In this document: piece after piece, positions 35,326 through 48,900 of the stretch
Numbering within the stretch: the stretch's first letter is position 1
Layout: each line of letters begins with the position of its first letter
Assembly: GCA_031216445.1 (NCBI GenBank)
Contig: CM062210.1
Span: 18,683,501-18,747,500, forward strand
Length of the DNA: 64,000 nucleotides
Source of the DNA: Lateolabrax maculatus
Taxonomy: Eukaryota > Chordata > Actinopteri > Acropomatiformes > Lateolabracidae
Direction of reading: 5' to 3'
Made by a program: the position numbers and the translations under genes
The notes under the pieces: model-generated
Databases searched by the model: none
Told to the model about the DNA's origin: nothing
The model's input: the letters and a program-made list of their open reading frames with translations, nothing else

Positions 35326-38183
35326 GAAAAGACACACATGGTAGTTGTTGAAAAGTTTGCATTTTGAAGATACAAGCGTTTCAGTATTAAAACTTTCTTT
35401 ATACGATTTATACACATAATGACAGTTTCACCATTATCTAATCAGTGAATAAACATTTTCATTTACATTTCAATGTAAATATTCAGCTATGGGAATGCCT
35501 GCAATATGTTCTCTCAACATTTCTATTAGAGGACAACCTGGATGGCTTTATAGTGCAATTAAGAACAATCATTGACACTGTCAAATGTATCATTAATTTT
35601 ATTGTTCCTGCTTGCTCTTGCCAAAGTATATAACTGAGAGAGTTCAAAAGAGCTCTGACATTCCCTATCCCACTCATTGTCTTGTAGGTCTTTCCCAGAA
35701 AAAACAATGGCACAGAAAGTTACATGTTTTATGTTTCCAGTGGCAGCAAAAGCAGCTTGTTTAGAATTATTATAAGAGGAAGAATTGGGTGTGATAGCAG
35801 TGATAGCCACCATGAGTGAACAAACTGAAAATGAAACCCAAGAGTGAGGTGTCATCACTAGTTACACTGATTGATACAATATCTGTCAGAAGAGCAGTGT
35901 AAAAACTAGAGTAAGAAATGGTGTGTACATGAGTCATAACAGCATACAAGAAAAAGCATACTGTAAAATATTAACAAACGTTCTCATTAACAAATCACAT
36001 GGAGAAAGAGACATACAACCAGATATAATGGCTAAGGTGACTCTTTACTTTAATGTCACACAGCCACTCAGTCCGTACATTAAGAAGTCATGCTGATAAA
36101 TACATAGAAATATATGACTGTAATTCATGTGGATGGACGTTTGACATTCACACTTACTGTTGATACTCTTGTATTTACCCTAAACTTTCTTCAGTTCCTT
36201 CAGTTTTCCAGTCCTATTTTTCTGTGCATTCAATGTCTTACTTACTTAATTTTGTACACCTCATTATCCTTTACTTAAATACCAACCTCTTCTTTCTGGC
36301 TCTCTCCTCCTCATATTTTTTCCTTCTGTCGGCTTGTCTAGCTTTATCTCCCCACCTCTCCCTCCCTCTCTCTGCCTGTTTCCTCTCCTCTCTCTCCCTT
36401 TGTTGTTAATTAGCCGAGGTCTTGTTAGCTCAGTTTAAGTTACAGGTGGACCCCTCCCTTCTGCTCTCCACCCTGATTTACCGCTCCTTAATATTTCACA
36501 GCTGATGAATCATTTAGGTGCTGGCGCCTCTCCTGTTGGTGTGTGTGTGTGTTTTTTTTTTGTCGTTCTGATCTTTGTCAGGGTACAGTTTTTGTTCCTT
36601 TAATTATGTTTTTCAATTTTCCTTAAGTGCGGGGATAAAGTTGCTTTTGGTTTTTAATGACTGGCAACTTTATAATAGCTGTTTTACCACCTGTTCTCTC
36701 AGTTTACACAGATGGGAAGTGATAGCTAGATGAATGGTTAATAATTAGAAGGAATATTTTAATGAACAAAAAAAGTGTGTGAAGTGTATAATGTAAAGTT
36801 TTTATGCTCATGTATTTATTCTGTACAAGGCTGATTATGAGTGTGTGGACCAGAAGGTGGCTGGCATTTGTGTCATGATGTATTTTTCTGAACTGCCTCT
36901 TCCATCCCCCCATGGGCACATTAAAACTTTACAGAGTATTTGATACAGTCTTGAAAAGCTGGCTGTCCAATTTGCTCTACTCTGGTCGTGATCTGTGAAG
37001 TGCCACTGTTGTTTCCAATTGTCTCACAGACGTTTAAATTGCATTGAAAGTCAACGCGACTGTCTTATTGCCTGGCATGACAACGGCTGGGCCAGTGTGA
37101 TTTTCCACATAATGAGACGTGTCTCATTGCCAGCAGCTCCACATAGGACTGCCATCAAAACCACAGAGGGATTGTAGAGGCTCACTGACTCACCAGCTAA
37201 TTTAAACTTCTGTTTTTAGGTGATCAGCGTAGGTGGTATCCCCCGTCTGACAAATAGAAAAAGGAAAATGATGCTGGGATAATGGAGTACTTGTTAGATG
37301 GTTTAGTTAACACCACATGAAGAGCACATCGTTGCATCAATATCTGTTGATACTGAATAAGCCTTTCGTCATGTTGGAATTGGATGTTATTATAGCTGCT
37401 CCACCCCGAGCCACATTGTCATTAAATACATTCCACTGAAACTTGGGTTTAATAAAGAATACTGTGGATCCTCAGAGCTTCAGCAAACAGCAGATGTTGA
37501 CCTGAAGTGGACTCCATTGCACTTACACACCTGTGAATCCTGTTTTTCTTGTTACTATATCACCATCATTGCTTAAGCACCATTTGTTGTGAGTGCATGT
37601 AATTGAATTTGGCTCAATACATATCATCTGTGCAAATAAATCACGGCTGACACAGTGGCTCTGGTGAGTGTGTTTGCACAGGGACAGATAAATGAGTGAA
37701 CTATGAACTCATATTAGTATCCCATCAAATATGTTGAGATGGCTTCCATCCAGAAACATTTTGATCATTTATTACAAAGTGTAGGGGGAAACATTGAGTC
37801 ATTGATCTTTGTGGATCCTATACCATCACTGCATGGCTTGTCTGACAGGTAAGTCTTGATAACCCTTTAATGGGTTGTGGGAATGCTTTTGATTCTGCAG
37901 GTTATAAAATGGCAAAATAAAAATTTTGAACTTAGTTTGACTGGAAGCTTATTCTGTCTTCATCTCTGTATCGTCTGTTTGGTTCTGCATTAAGCTTGTA
38001 GTTGTAGAAGGTGAGGGTTATGACTTTTACGAGATTAGTAGTAGAACATAGTACATAAGAGGATAGGGATAATACCCAAAAGTTGTTGGGTAAAACGCAA
38101 GCACTCAGGTTCTAAATCTGTGCTTTCAAAATATTGTGCAAAGCCAGGAGAAGAAAAGAAATTAAAACAATTTAAAATTGAAT
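35326..38183. other. Non-coding DNA with a pyrimidine tract
   Basis: 36292-36402 is pyrimidine-rich, and (GT)n plus T9 occur at 36539-36560. 36990-37660 is largely repeat-free and non-coding. The open frames at 35445-35858 lie on both strands of the same DNA and have no recognised domain. Confidence 0.5.
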
Positions 38184-38206
38184 ATGATGATGATGATGAT
38201 GATGAC
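38184..38206 (+). repeat. (GAT)n microsatellite
   Basis: About seven ATG/GAT units followed by GACGAC. Confidence 0.9.
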
Positions 38207-38389
38207 GACTATGAAAAAGATATCACCCTTTCACTTTACTTGATAAATGAATGGAGGAGAATTTTTTGAATGTTTTTGTTTTTTAACAACTTGGTTTTGT
38301 TCAATCAGTGATTAGCTTACTGTAAAGAGACTCTGGTCAGAAAGGTCCCGGCTGGATTTGGTTTTTAGTGCTATATACACATCAGAAAT

Positions 38390-38590
38390 AGCCTGTCATC
38401 CTCAGACTAATTGCCTCAGCGGTGCTCCTCTCTGTCAGTCATCGTATTAAACCGGCCTCACATTAGATAAATGGTTGTGATTGGATCGCCACATACCAGT
38501 TCGGAGGAAATCTGTCTGAATGGGAGAGGGGCCAGACGGATCTGCCAGAGCAAATGAAACATGAGCTTGCAGATTCATTGGGTTCCCAGG
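38390..38590. promoter_or_regulatory. Candidate conserved non-coding element
   Basis: Repeat-free block containing CATTAGATAAATGGTTGTG, GATTGGATCGCC and CTAATTGCCTCAG cores, which resemble homeodomain/TALE and CCAAT-type sites. There is no coding frame. Conservation is not testable here. Confidence 0.25.
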
Positions 38591-39620
38591 CTACATCAGA
38601 AAGCACCCAGATGTCGCAAATGCAGTGTGGTGACATCTACCACAAGTGGCAGAACTGATGGCTGAGTTGACCTTGTCCAGGTAAAGTGTCAGTTTAGGGG
38701 ACATGCTGTCAGTGCTGAGTAGGAGCAGTTGCCTCAGTTGTGACTGCTTGTAGTAATCTGGTGTAAACCTTCTCTTTTCAGGCTGAATGGCTCACTGCAG
38801 CTATTCTCCACTCTAACCCTGCCTCTGTCCTTGGTGCTGAATTCACCCACAGAGGAACATTCCTCTCTTTTCAAAGTTCTGGGCCAGTTCACTTTGAAAT
38901 GACCCAAGTCAGGCCTTTGCTTTCATTTTAAATTTTCTCATGAAAAAGGAGGGGAGAAGGCAAACATTTTTCAAAATGTAAAAGGGGTTTTTGTTGTGCT
39001 GTACCACTCTAAACCAACTCCAGTGTCTCTTAAAAATGAGTTTACAACCATCATTTGTTTTGTGGATAAAAGGAAAACCTTTTCTTAGCTTTTTCAAAAA
39101 ACTTCCACCACATCCTGATGCCCTATCAGCTGTCATCTCCTCCCGTCACGTCAGTGGAAAAGAGTAACCGCTGCTCAGTGTTCACCTTCTCCCTACCCAT
39201 CCCTCCCTGAAGGCATGAAGCAGCATTATTAGCTCTCATTATGCACAGACATGACATGAAACCAATTCAAGGTCATACAAGCAGCCACACATATCTCCTA
39301 TCTCCAGGGTGTATGTACTGTATGTGTGTGAGAAGAGAGCTACGAGGCGATTATCATTCATTTTGCACAGGGATCTACTGTTTCAAAGTGCTATTGTTTC
39401 CACTGCTTGTCATAAGCTGGTGTGTACTGATGGGGAGAGAAGAGTAGAGAGCAAGTGAAAGACATACAGGGAGCTGGATGGAGTGAGAGAGAAGGAGAGG
39501 AGAAGGGACTAAAGGGTTTGAAAGAGGGAGAGCTGGAGTGCCTGTGTTGTACAGTGTGAAGGTTTAATAAGACAGCATCTGGCTGCTTCTGCCTGACTGT
39601 TGACTTTGAGCTAAACTCAG

Positions 39621-39623
<3 letters not shown>
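38591..39623. other. Non-coding DNA with a purine tract
   Basis: 39430-39538 on the plus strand is purine-rich (GGAGAGAAGAG words). The minus frame 39391-39663 reads across it into the TG tract and is not a gene. Confidence 0.55.

Positions 39624-39657
<34 letters not shown>
39624..39657 (+). repeat. (GT)n microsatellite
   Basis: About 17 uninterrupted GT units. Confidence 0.95.
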
Positions 39658-39658
<1 letters not shown>

Positions 39659-42006
39659 GCCATGCATCTGTTAGATACCAGTTTGTCAGTACATACTCAG
39701 TGTTTGTTAGCTATAATCGCAAAATCACACATTCTCTGCAGTGTTTCCATCTGTTGGATCTTTCTAGTGATCAGACAGGTTCTAGGAAGGCGTGAGCTAA
39801 TTGACTTGCTGTGTGTCTGTGTGTTTTTGGATGGATGGGAGTGGAGGGGATGACAACACTAGAGGGACAACTTGAAGTAGAGCATTTTAACCTGAACTAT
39901 TTAATAATTTAAGACAGACACTGTATGTCTGTTATTTCCATATTAGTTCGCAGTCTGAATTGTAACTATTCTGCTTAAGCTCACTCATTCTTCTTTGTTA
40001 AAATGTTGAATTCTAAAAAAACAAACAATACTCCCAGAGACAAAGTCAAAGATGAATGTAAGAAGTTGTGACCCGTGTTTGAAGAGAATTAATTCAATAA
40101 ATTGAAAATGTCATGGAATGCCCAGAAGATTCAGTTTCAGGTAGAATGGTACAGAAGCCAAATCTTCTTGTCACACTGATTGCTCAACTGGGCAAGCTGA
40201 CTTGTCCTAAAACATTAAAAACATTTCAAATATGTGTGACATAGAAAAATAATTTGTGTCTTGCATGATTTGTCCATTGCATAGTTTGGACAGTTTGGAA
40301 ATGTTTTGGTCCTAAATGCTTTAAAGTGTTTTTGGTTCATTTGAGAAATGTACTTTTTATACATGTACAAAGCATTAATAGACTTTTATAAAATATCTTT
40401 GGAAACACTATTGAGAAAATACATGGGGTTGCTTTCACAGCAGAATCCTTTCCAGTCACATATTAACCACGGCATGATAAATTCTTTCTATATCCACTTG
40501 AAATTAGAAGGTGGATAAAAGCAATTTGGGTTCTAATGAAACATTCAATAACGGTGTGTAGCATTTGTCCAGAGTGCCAGAGCCGCCAGCTGTCTTCCTT
40601 AATTTCATACTTGTTATTTGTGTTGCTAAGTGGAGCACTGTTTCCAGAGCTTCCCGTCTAAAACTGTTGTGCCACTGAAGCCACTGTGTTAAATAAACTG
40701 AGGTTGCCAGGCAACATATGCTGTGTGATTCAAACCAGTCAGCAGATTTGGGGATAATATTGCAGAGAAGCAATATTAAGTTCCAAAGAGTAAAAATGAC
40801 TGCCCGAATGCTCACTCGAAAATGTTTCTTTTCTCACTGTGGAAACTTTGTCAGATAATCTGTCTTGGATCTTTCATGAGAGATCAGCAGCTGTCAATCT
40901 CTGTCTGCTTTCTGGCTTCATCTCCTCCTTCATCATAATGTCATCTCTCCATCAATGTTCACTCCTCTCCTTTCCCCTTCAACTCAGTCCCACCGGGGTC
41001 TTGTCAGAATAAGACAGATATGGAGGCAGAGGCTATCACGCAAGTACAGTATGTGTCTATTACTGCATCCTTATTTCAAGTTTGTAATATTGTCTTTTTT
41101 TTTTGGTGTGTGTCAAGAACCATGGCAGCAAGGTGCTGATGATATGATACAAATTGATGCTGATGGCCTAGAGGCAGCCTTAACTCTGGACTTTACTAAT
41201 GGACCAGAGCTCCACTGAGCCTCCAAGTTGTCCTCATGAATTCACCCCAGTAACAGGACACCCATCAGGGGCTTGTTTCTCTGCATCACTCCATGACCCA
41301 GGGCAGGCAATGATGGTGGGCCTCTGGCGGTATGCTTGGCAGCTCGGCAAATGGCAGGTTGGCACATGATCAAAGTGCTCTGGGAGTGACTGCAGGGGGA
41401 GAGAGGAGAGTCCTGAAGGTCGAAGGTAAACAGCTGGCTCAATACAGCTGACTGTGGTCAATGTGAGCGTGTGGAGGCTGCTTGAGAAAAATGAACACTG
41501 GCTGCTGTTCATGTGATTGGTGAAATCAGCCCAGAGTTCATAAGATGTGCTATAAAGCTATTCACATTTTTCTTACTGCAATTTGATTTAATTTTCCAGT
41601 TTTACCAAGGAAGAACAACCAGTGAACATTAGAGGCAGGATGCTGTTGGAGACACATATCTTATTCTTTTAAACAGCTACTTTTGTATCTGACTTTGATC
41701 TGTCTGATCTGTCCCTTCTGAATTAGTTTCTGTGTATTTAATTGCCATGCCATGACATACATTGTCTTGGAGCATCAAGCTTCATCTCTGTCAGCCACTT
41801 AAGCTTATATCAGAACAAAGGTCATTTTTGTTTTAAAAAAATAAAATAATAAAACTTGTAGTGTTGCTTTTGCATACATTTTTAGCATAGTTGTGTCCAG
41901 TGGGAATGGTAGCTCTAAATGTGTCAATTTAAGTGAAGTGCACAAACATTTACACAATAAAGCATATTTCCTGCCTGCTGGGGTCTTTCAAAGGTAAATG
42001 GCTACA
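39658..42006. other. Non-coding DNA, nothing recognised
   Basis: Ordinary sequence with a T10 run at about 41096. The frames at 40504-40815 (minus) and 40955-41218 (plus) have mixed composition but no recognisable domain and no paired splice signals. Confidence 0.5.
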
Positions 42007-42041
42007 TTTATATAGCGTTTTTATTGTAAGCGCTATATAAA
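42007..42041. repeat. Short inverted repeat (11-bp stem, 13-nt loop)
   Basis: TTTATATAGCG at 42007-42017 is exactly complementary to CGCTATATAAA at 42031-42041. The words TTTATATAGCG and AGCGCTATATAAA occur in a common fish repeat region that I recall, so this may be a remnant. No terminator-like function is expected in a eukaryote. Confidence 0.7.
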
Positions 42042-42744
42042 ATTCACCTTTACTCTCTTATAATATAAATTATGGTGTTATTAATCTCTTTATATACAGT
42101 ACAATTAATTGGGAAATATGTGAACTTGTGGTAAAGAGTAAACTGCATAACCACCTGTCCTGCTCTGGGTAGATTCTGTACCTTTTGTTTAGTCCATGTT
42201 AGTTTTGTTTTCTAAAGCTGGGAAACAACAGTAATGTTCAGGCAGTGTTTGCTTTAGTAACTAATGAATAAATACCTTAATACCCCTGGAGCTGTTCTTG
42301 GCAAAGATCTTAAGAGTACTTGCATTCATACCAAGTTTAGTGACTGTAATTGCAGCAAAAATGGCCCTCGCAGGTATTAATGAAACTGAACTCAAATGAA
42401 TATCAAAGTCGGGCAGATGGTCATGCAGAATGTGTCACAGTTCAACATCTTGCAAAGACAGCTGGACAGGGTTCTTACCTATTTCTATGAAGGCCTCCAG
42501 GCTCTATGCATAAAAAATCAGATAGTGCTGTCTGAGGGAAATTCACTACACTTTGATCATTTTAAATTGCTGCTACTGTGTGCTGAAGGGACTGTGGTCT
42601 GCAAAGAATTTGTCACAGTTTCCATCTCCTTGTAGCAGATGTGTTGGCAGGTGCCTGGGGTGTTGTCGTGGAGACAGGGGAGAGATGAACCCAAAGTACA
42701 GTAGCAACTCCATAATCCCCTGGACCCTTTACAAGGATCACACG
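42042..42744. other. Non-coding DNA, nothing recognised
   Basis: No repeat family, RNA or convincing coding frame. The plus frame at 42396-42635 is unrecognised. Confidence 0.5.
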
Positions 42745-42770
42745 TACACACACACACACACACACACACA
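42745..42770 (+). repeat. (AC)n microsatellite
   Basis: About 13 AC units. Confidence 0.95.
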
Positions 42771-44721
42771 GACATTGTGTCTGCCAGTAGTGGGGGATGG
42801 CGGGTGGCTCAGGCCAGCAGACACCTGCTGCCATTGTCCAGGCTCAGAGCCATCCACCAGTCATACCCCGGATGTGTGTGTGTGTGCGTGAAAAAGCAGT
42901 GACTGGATAATGTGGGCAGAACTTGGCACTACCCAGCCTCCCCTCTTTCCTCTCGACATTATGAACTGCCAAGAAATGTGTTCTCAATTGTCTCCAGAGA
43001 AGCTACTCTTTAAGCATATTTCAAACATTGGAAAACTGAATCTGGTTTCCTTTAAACCCATGTAGCTCGGTGTGGTCTTCCAAAGGTGGGGAAATACCTC
43101 CACACAATTACCACAATTTTCCATATGCTAGATGATTACAAAAATGTCCACATTAGAAACGCTTTTACTGACTGATGTTTGAATGGGCCAGACATGAAGC
43201 TGTGGTTAAGAACTAAAATTACCCTCAAAACAACATCAAAAAGCACAGCATTTATAGGGAACACAATTTGAGATCGAGCATTTTAAAAGAGGCTGAGAAA
43301 TCAATTCTGTGAGTATAAATTCAGTATATAGATTTAGTATTACATTTTCTTGGCAGGAAGGAGAAGTATCTGAAACAACAACCAGACTGTGGATCATGTA
43401 CCTTTGCCACTGTATTCTATACTAATGGATTCCTTGAAACAGGATTTAGACAATGCAAGTCCAAAACACTCCATGAAGACCTAATTTATCTCAATTTATT
43501 CATCTGATTTTGAGAGCAGCGTATGCAGTGTGAGGCCTGCTCCGGGGTCTGGAGAGCATCAAACACACGCCAAGCTCTTTAGGTAATTGAAACCATTTTC
43601 TGCAACCAGGGGGATCCTACATCACAATAGAATAACAGTGGAGGAATGATGCTGTGTGACACCATCCATCTGTATGAGAATATAATCACACATTTTAGTG
43701 TGTGTGTAGTACAGTATGTAGCTTTCTACATGGTGTAGAACAAATCTTGTTAATGGCAAGTTATACGCCACTCACACAAGCTCGCCTGCACACTCACACA
43801 TTTTGATAGCCGTCACTCCCCCATCGGGTAAAAGCACTCACTCACGCTCTCCTTTTTCTCCCTTACTTCCAATTCAAGCCTTTCTTGCTCTCATTTTCTC
43901 CCTCTATCTTCTATCTTCTCTTTCTCCATCATTGCGCTCCCGTCCTCCTGCAGGGTGATGATGGTGTTTTTGGTTGCTGTGATTTTTTTCCCCCTCCTAG
44001 CAAATAAAGAGGGCAGGAAGTATTGATGGTTGTTTACAGGGGGTGTCTAGTAGCTCTGCTGAGGCCTGGAACTGTGTCCCTGAAAATGAAATCCTAGTGT
44101 TTGTATTTGTGATATGTAATGCCACAGTAAAAATTTGTGTCATAAAATTCCATTCACATATCATTCTTCCTATTTCCATTACAGTTAGGTTAACAGGCAT
44201 GGACCAGAGTAGATTAAAGTATTCCTCATAGCCATCAGCAAAGTCTTCAACGGCAGAAACCGCAAGCCCACATACCAAAACAACAAAGCTGGTTGTTTAT
44301 CCATTTAGTGTTTTCAAAGTTAACCATTTTGTACAGCTATCCATCTGCCCTCAGCCTCCCTATGACTTTGCTAATATAAAATATTTATATAAATGAGAGA
44401 TGCTGTATTTTTTCTGGAAAGGTTCAATGACTTTGGGGTTTCAGACGATTCTTGTGATTGATTGGATCAAAACCGTAAAAGTGAATGACAGTGATACTGT
44501 GAAAAATGAGAAATCCCTTAACAATCAGTTAACACGTCTCTTAAGGCAGGTAAGAAAGGAACTTGAGCTCAAGGTACTCCAGTCACCAAAAGTTGTGAAC
44601 TGTAGGCAGCTTCGAGGTATGACTGTGTATTAAACTGCCAGTATACTGTGTCAGAAATGCTTGTCAGGTGGTTGAAAAGCTTAGGAAACCCCATCCCCCC
44701 CCACACCTTCCTAGCAACAGA

Positions 44722-44722
<1 letters not shown>
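42771..44722. other. Non-coding DNA with a pyrimidine tract
   Basis: 43848-43931 is pyrimidine-rich. Open frames near 43997-44278 lie on both strands. No domain, RNA gene or transposon end was recognised. Confidence 0.5.
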
Positions 44723-44772
<50 letters not shown>

Positions 44773-44785
44773 GGGGGGGGGGGGG
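44723..44785 (+). repeat. (TG)n microsatellite fused to a G16 run
   Basis: About 24 uninterrupted TG units (44723-44770) run straight into about 16 G residues. A C8 run lies just upstream (44695-44702). It creates the poly-Val/Cys/Gly and poly-His/Thr/Pro frames on the two strands. Confidence 0.95.
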
Positions 44786-47700
44786 TCTGAATCTGTCATT
44801 CACAGTCACTCTACTCCAAAGTTGGCCAGCTGTGCTGAGGTGTCTGTACAACCGACTATAATACATTTTTTTTGGATAAATTGTCAACCGAATCTTTGAT
44901 GGTGAATGACATTTGAAAAAAGATGCCATCAAAATGGACATATTTCAGGTCACATTTATTACCTGGATAAGCATTATCAACAACATTCATAAGTGAGAAA
45001 GAGTGATGCAACCATGACTCAGAGGAGGTTGTTTTCTGCAGGGGAGTGAGTTAAAGGGAGGAGAGGTAAGAAGGGAGGGAAGATAGCAAGTAAAGAGGTG
45101 AAAGGATAGAAAGGTAAGGGAAGATGTAGGCAAGTGTGGAGGTGTGTTTTGACAAGAACTGTATAGAAAAGTAGGGAGCAAAGTAGGTCTGGGGGTTGTA
45201 AGGTATGTTAGGATGTAAGAAGAAAGGCAGGACGTGCAGGTCAAAAGGTATGGAGATGAGGTCTTCAGTGAGATTTTTTTTAGACTGGAGGGCAGGAAGG
45301 GATAAAAAGATGAACAGAACATTTCTTGATGGTATTGACTTTGAGCTCCACAAGGAGAGGTTTGAATAATCGAGCCATTGAGCAAATGAGCAGAAACACT
45401 GCTAAGAGGAATGACTGAGAAAGAAAAGGAGGAGAAAGAGACTTCCTGGCTTAACCCAGTGACATTCAGCGCTGCGTGGGAACTCTTCATGCCCTTTCAG
45501 CTCATTTCTAATGGACTCTGAACTGGAAGACATCCACACACACATGCATACACTCAGTCTACAGTCAGGTAATATAGATGCATGATATACTGCAGTTTAG
45601 CATGAATAAACTGAGACACCCATACACACACGCACAGACTTCTATACCAAACACAGATATTTGATGTTGTACAGGGATGACTGAACACACACCCAGCTCA
45701 CCATCAAAGCAAGGACCATAAGCACCACTGAGCTTGGCAAGGGAGCAGCACAGTGCTGGCATGGCAACAGTCAATGCTGAGAGAGATGACCCTTTTGTTA
45801 TTCTCTTCCACAATTGGCCCAAAGAGTCTGCATCCAGATGAGGCTGACTTGGGACCAGCAAGGAAAAATACAGTTTATTTAAAAGGTTGTTTAAATGTGT
45901 AGAAAAGGCTTGATGTTGAAATTAATCTATTACTACCAAGTTATTTCAAATTTGTCCTTTTCCAGAAATGTCTTATTGTATATTTAAGTATTTAACATGA
46001 AGCTGCATCACAAGAAACCCATTTAAAATGCCATGTAACTTCTCAGCAGTTTATATTACCATACATTTAGAAAGGCTTGTTCCTTCTTTCTTTTCTTTTC
46101 TATATGATTATGAATAGTCATACAGCCACCAGTACTGAGCTGATTTATATAAGGCACCAAACTGGCAGAAATAATTTTTCTGGGGCTCAGCAACACACAC
46201 CCTTAATAAAGTTAAAGGAAAAACTACTTTTACATTGTTTTTTGAAGTTATTTTTGCACGCAGCATTTTGATGAGCAGTCTAGAGGGTTTTTTTGCTTTG
46301 CATTTCTATCTTGTGTGCCCTGTCTTAGATTCAGGTGACTGAGAACAGTCTTGTGTAGAGACTGCTAAATAGCAGCAACTAGCAACAGGCACGAGGCCCA
46401 CAGAACCCCCTTCAAAGAAGTCATTTTTTGTCATGTAGAAGTGGGACTATTTTGTTAATCATAAATGTCTTAAATCTAAGCTGGATGTGAAGAAAAAAAA
46501 AAGAAAATAATATTTTAATTTGCAGCTTCATATGATATCTTTATCTGCTTCTGTTTATTCTTCCCTGCAGCTGATTTTCTCCAATTTACAAGTTGGGCCA
46601 TGAGTTATTGATTCCCAGTTAGATCAGATCTTTGTTGACTGCTCTTAAAATCTCTATTTATCTTATTCCCTTTCTCTATCCCATTTTCTCCTCAAAGTCC
46701 TGATTAGGCAAATTGGCTTTTTTTTTTTTCTCTGAGTATTCTGCATGTGTTGTAGTTGTATATGTGGGAATTCTGCGGTTGGCTGTCTTTTGCAATGTGT
46801 GCGTATGAGAGAGAGGAAGACCGGTTTATAAAAGAAGTGAAGGAGAACCTATGGCCAGACTGAATCTCCCTCTTCAGCTTTTCAAAGTGATCTGTCCCTT
46901 CTTCGGAGCTCGGCTGTGGCAGGGAGGGAGAGAAGTCCTTTGCTTCAAAAAAGGGATTAAGCCACTCTTGCCAGTGTGTGTTTCTCTATAGTGTGTGAGT
47001 ATGATTGTGTGTACATGCATGTGAAGAGATAACCTGCATTCAAAAATGTTATATGAGATTTTCAAAGGCTTATGTTGGATTTATGGTAGTGAGGTAAAAC
47101 TCAAGACAAAGTTAAACTGGTTGATATTCTAGTCTTTGTTCACTCCTCTGACTGGCCATGGCTGTTGTAGGACGATATGTAAGATATGAAGTGTTTCTTA
47201 TATTTATGCGATGACATGGCTGAGTTGAATAGGAGAAAGAAATTATCTATTTATTTTTTTTCTATTTTTCCCTTGCTATCTTCTCAACCAGACGTTTTTG
47301 CTTTTCTACTTTAGTGCGAGGTAATGTCTAGTTGTAAGTCACAAGCAAAACAAACCCAATATCGCTGCCACAGAAACGGTAAACTTGTGGTAACTCTTAC
47401 TCTTATCCAGATAGTATTTTGATATGATTCAACCTGATTACATTTAGACCTGGTAATATTATGTTTCTCCATTGTCCACCTTGAGATCAGATCGCTCCGT
47501 CCTGCTCATACGACCCATGGTATATACTCCTCTCGTTTGCCCGGGTCCAAAAAAACAACAACAACCCGCGTAATTGCTGTTGTTGGATGTTGTGTCATAA
47601 AGGCTGTACATGTAAGATTTTTAGCTGTCAGACAAATGAAACCAATACTGAACAAGGCATTGTTCAAGAACTGACCTAAATGGAAAAGAATTTGGTTCTG

Positions 47701-48053
47701 CCTGGCTGTGTCTCAGCACAGAAATATGAGTTTTTGTTGGAGACACTTGAGTTCTATTAAACAGTTTGGTTTGAACTGATTTCCAAAATCTCACTCCAAC
47801 TGGCCACCATATTGGTATTTGACAGGGAGTTACTGGGTTACAGGCCTCATAGCTGAGCCATTAGATCAGCCGTTGCTGATAAAACGCAGCAACTGTTCCA
47901 GATACTAAAATTAATTAGAGTTCCGGCAGAGGCAGCTTTCTGTGCAATAGCTCACAGAGATGACACTTACCCTGTTTGTGTCCAGTCTGCTTGGACTGCA
48001 GGAAGGAGCAAACTGCTGTTTCTATGGTTCTCCTCCGTTTAATGACTGTTACA
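44786..48053. other. Non-coding DNA with a long purine tract
   Basis: 45030-45440 is purine-rich on the plus strand, so the 167-codon minus frame at 44987-45490 is Ser/Leu/Pro/Thr-rich and best explained by base composition. There is a T11 run at about 46719. No gene or RNA recognised in the remainder. Confidence 0.5.
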
Positions 48054-48073
48054 CAACACACACACACACACAC
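48054..48073 (+). repeat. Short (AC)n microsatellite
   Basis: About 10 AC units inside the misleading 182-codon frame at 47960-48508. Confidence 0.9.
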
Positions 48074-48221
48074 GGTAGTGTAGATTTGATGCCCTGCCAG
48101 TTAATTAAAGCTGGTAGGGGGATGTTGGTGCCTCTCCACACTCTGAATTGCTTACACACTTTCCTACCTTCCACTTGCAGTCTCTCACCTGGAGTCAGAT
48201 CAATTCTCTTTCTGTCTCTTG

Positions 48222-48266
48222 CTCTCTCTCTCTCTCTCTCTCACACTCACACACACACACACACAT
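48222..48266 (+). repeat. (CT)n-(AC)n compound microsatellite
   Basis: About ten CT units followed by about eleven AC units with one CTC interruption. It explains the Ser/Leu and His/Thr runs in the overlapping frames. Confidence 0.95.
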
Positions 48267-48789
48267 TGAAATTCACACAGGCAAAGTTGTATGCTTGTTC
48301 ATGCAGAGTGCCATGTACGCACTGTATGTGCAAACTCTCACACAGCACTCTAATTTCATATTCCTGCCAAACTTTGCTCTCCATGCCTCTCAGGTCTGTT
48401 CTGTTTTCGAGGCCGCTGCTGCTCAAACCCCCTTTGAGACAACGCAGGGTTTTTCTTTCAGGCTTGGAGAAACAGGCCTGTGAACAGCCTTGTTTGCTCA
48501 TCTTGTGATTTTTTTCTCTTTGGCATTACAGCAGGAATCCTGTGTCGTGTCTGGAGAGTCTTGTTTGTGTATGTACCACCCACATCTTCAGGTGTTGGAT
48601 GTATTGCACCTGCTACCGAGAAATCTGATTCTCTCTGGTTTATTTTTGCAAACAGCATGGATCAACCGTAACTTCAGCATGTTGATATCTGGAGGCAGCA
48701 TGAAAGCTTTTCTATTTCCAACTCATTATGTAAAGAACCTGGCTTTGAATCAGTTCTCTCTCTCTCTCTCCCTTGTTCTTTAGCCTTAA

Positions 48790-48900
48790 TCGCACGGGAT
48801 TAGTGGCGTGTGTGGATTTCATGTAATTAATGAATTACCCCCAACCTCTGCAGTTCAGTGAATACATAAGCACAGGATAGTGAGATTATCTGGGAGCATG
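48790..48900. promoter_or_regulatory. Candidate conserved non-coding element
   Basis: Repeat-free block with a near-palindromic homeobox-like core GTAATTAATGAATTAC (about 48823-48838), a GGGATTAGTGG site and GAGATTATCTGGGAGC. Enhancer-like by content only. Confidence 0.25.

Noticed and set aside
44987..45490. 167-codon minus-strand frame
   Set aside because: It is Ser/Leu/Pro/Thr-rich because the plus strand is a long purine tract. A second frame is open over the same DNA and no domain is visible.
47960..48508. Longest open frame in the window (182 codons, plus)
   Set aside because: It runs through an (AC)n and a (CT)n-(AC)n microsatellite, giving His/Thr and Ser/Leu runs. It overlaps two other long frames and has no domain.
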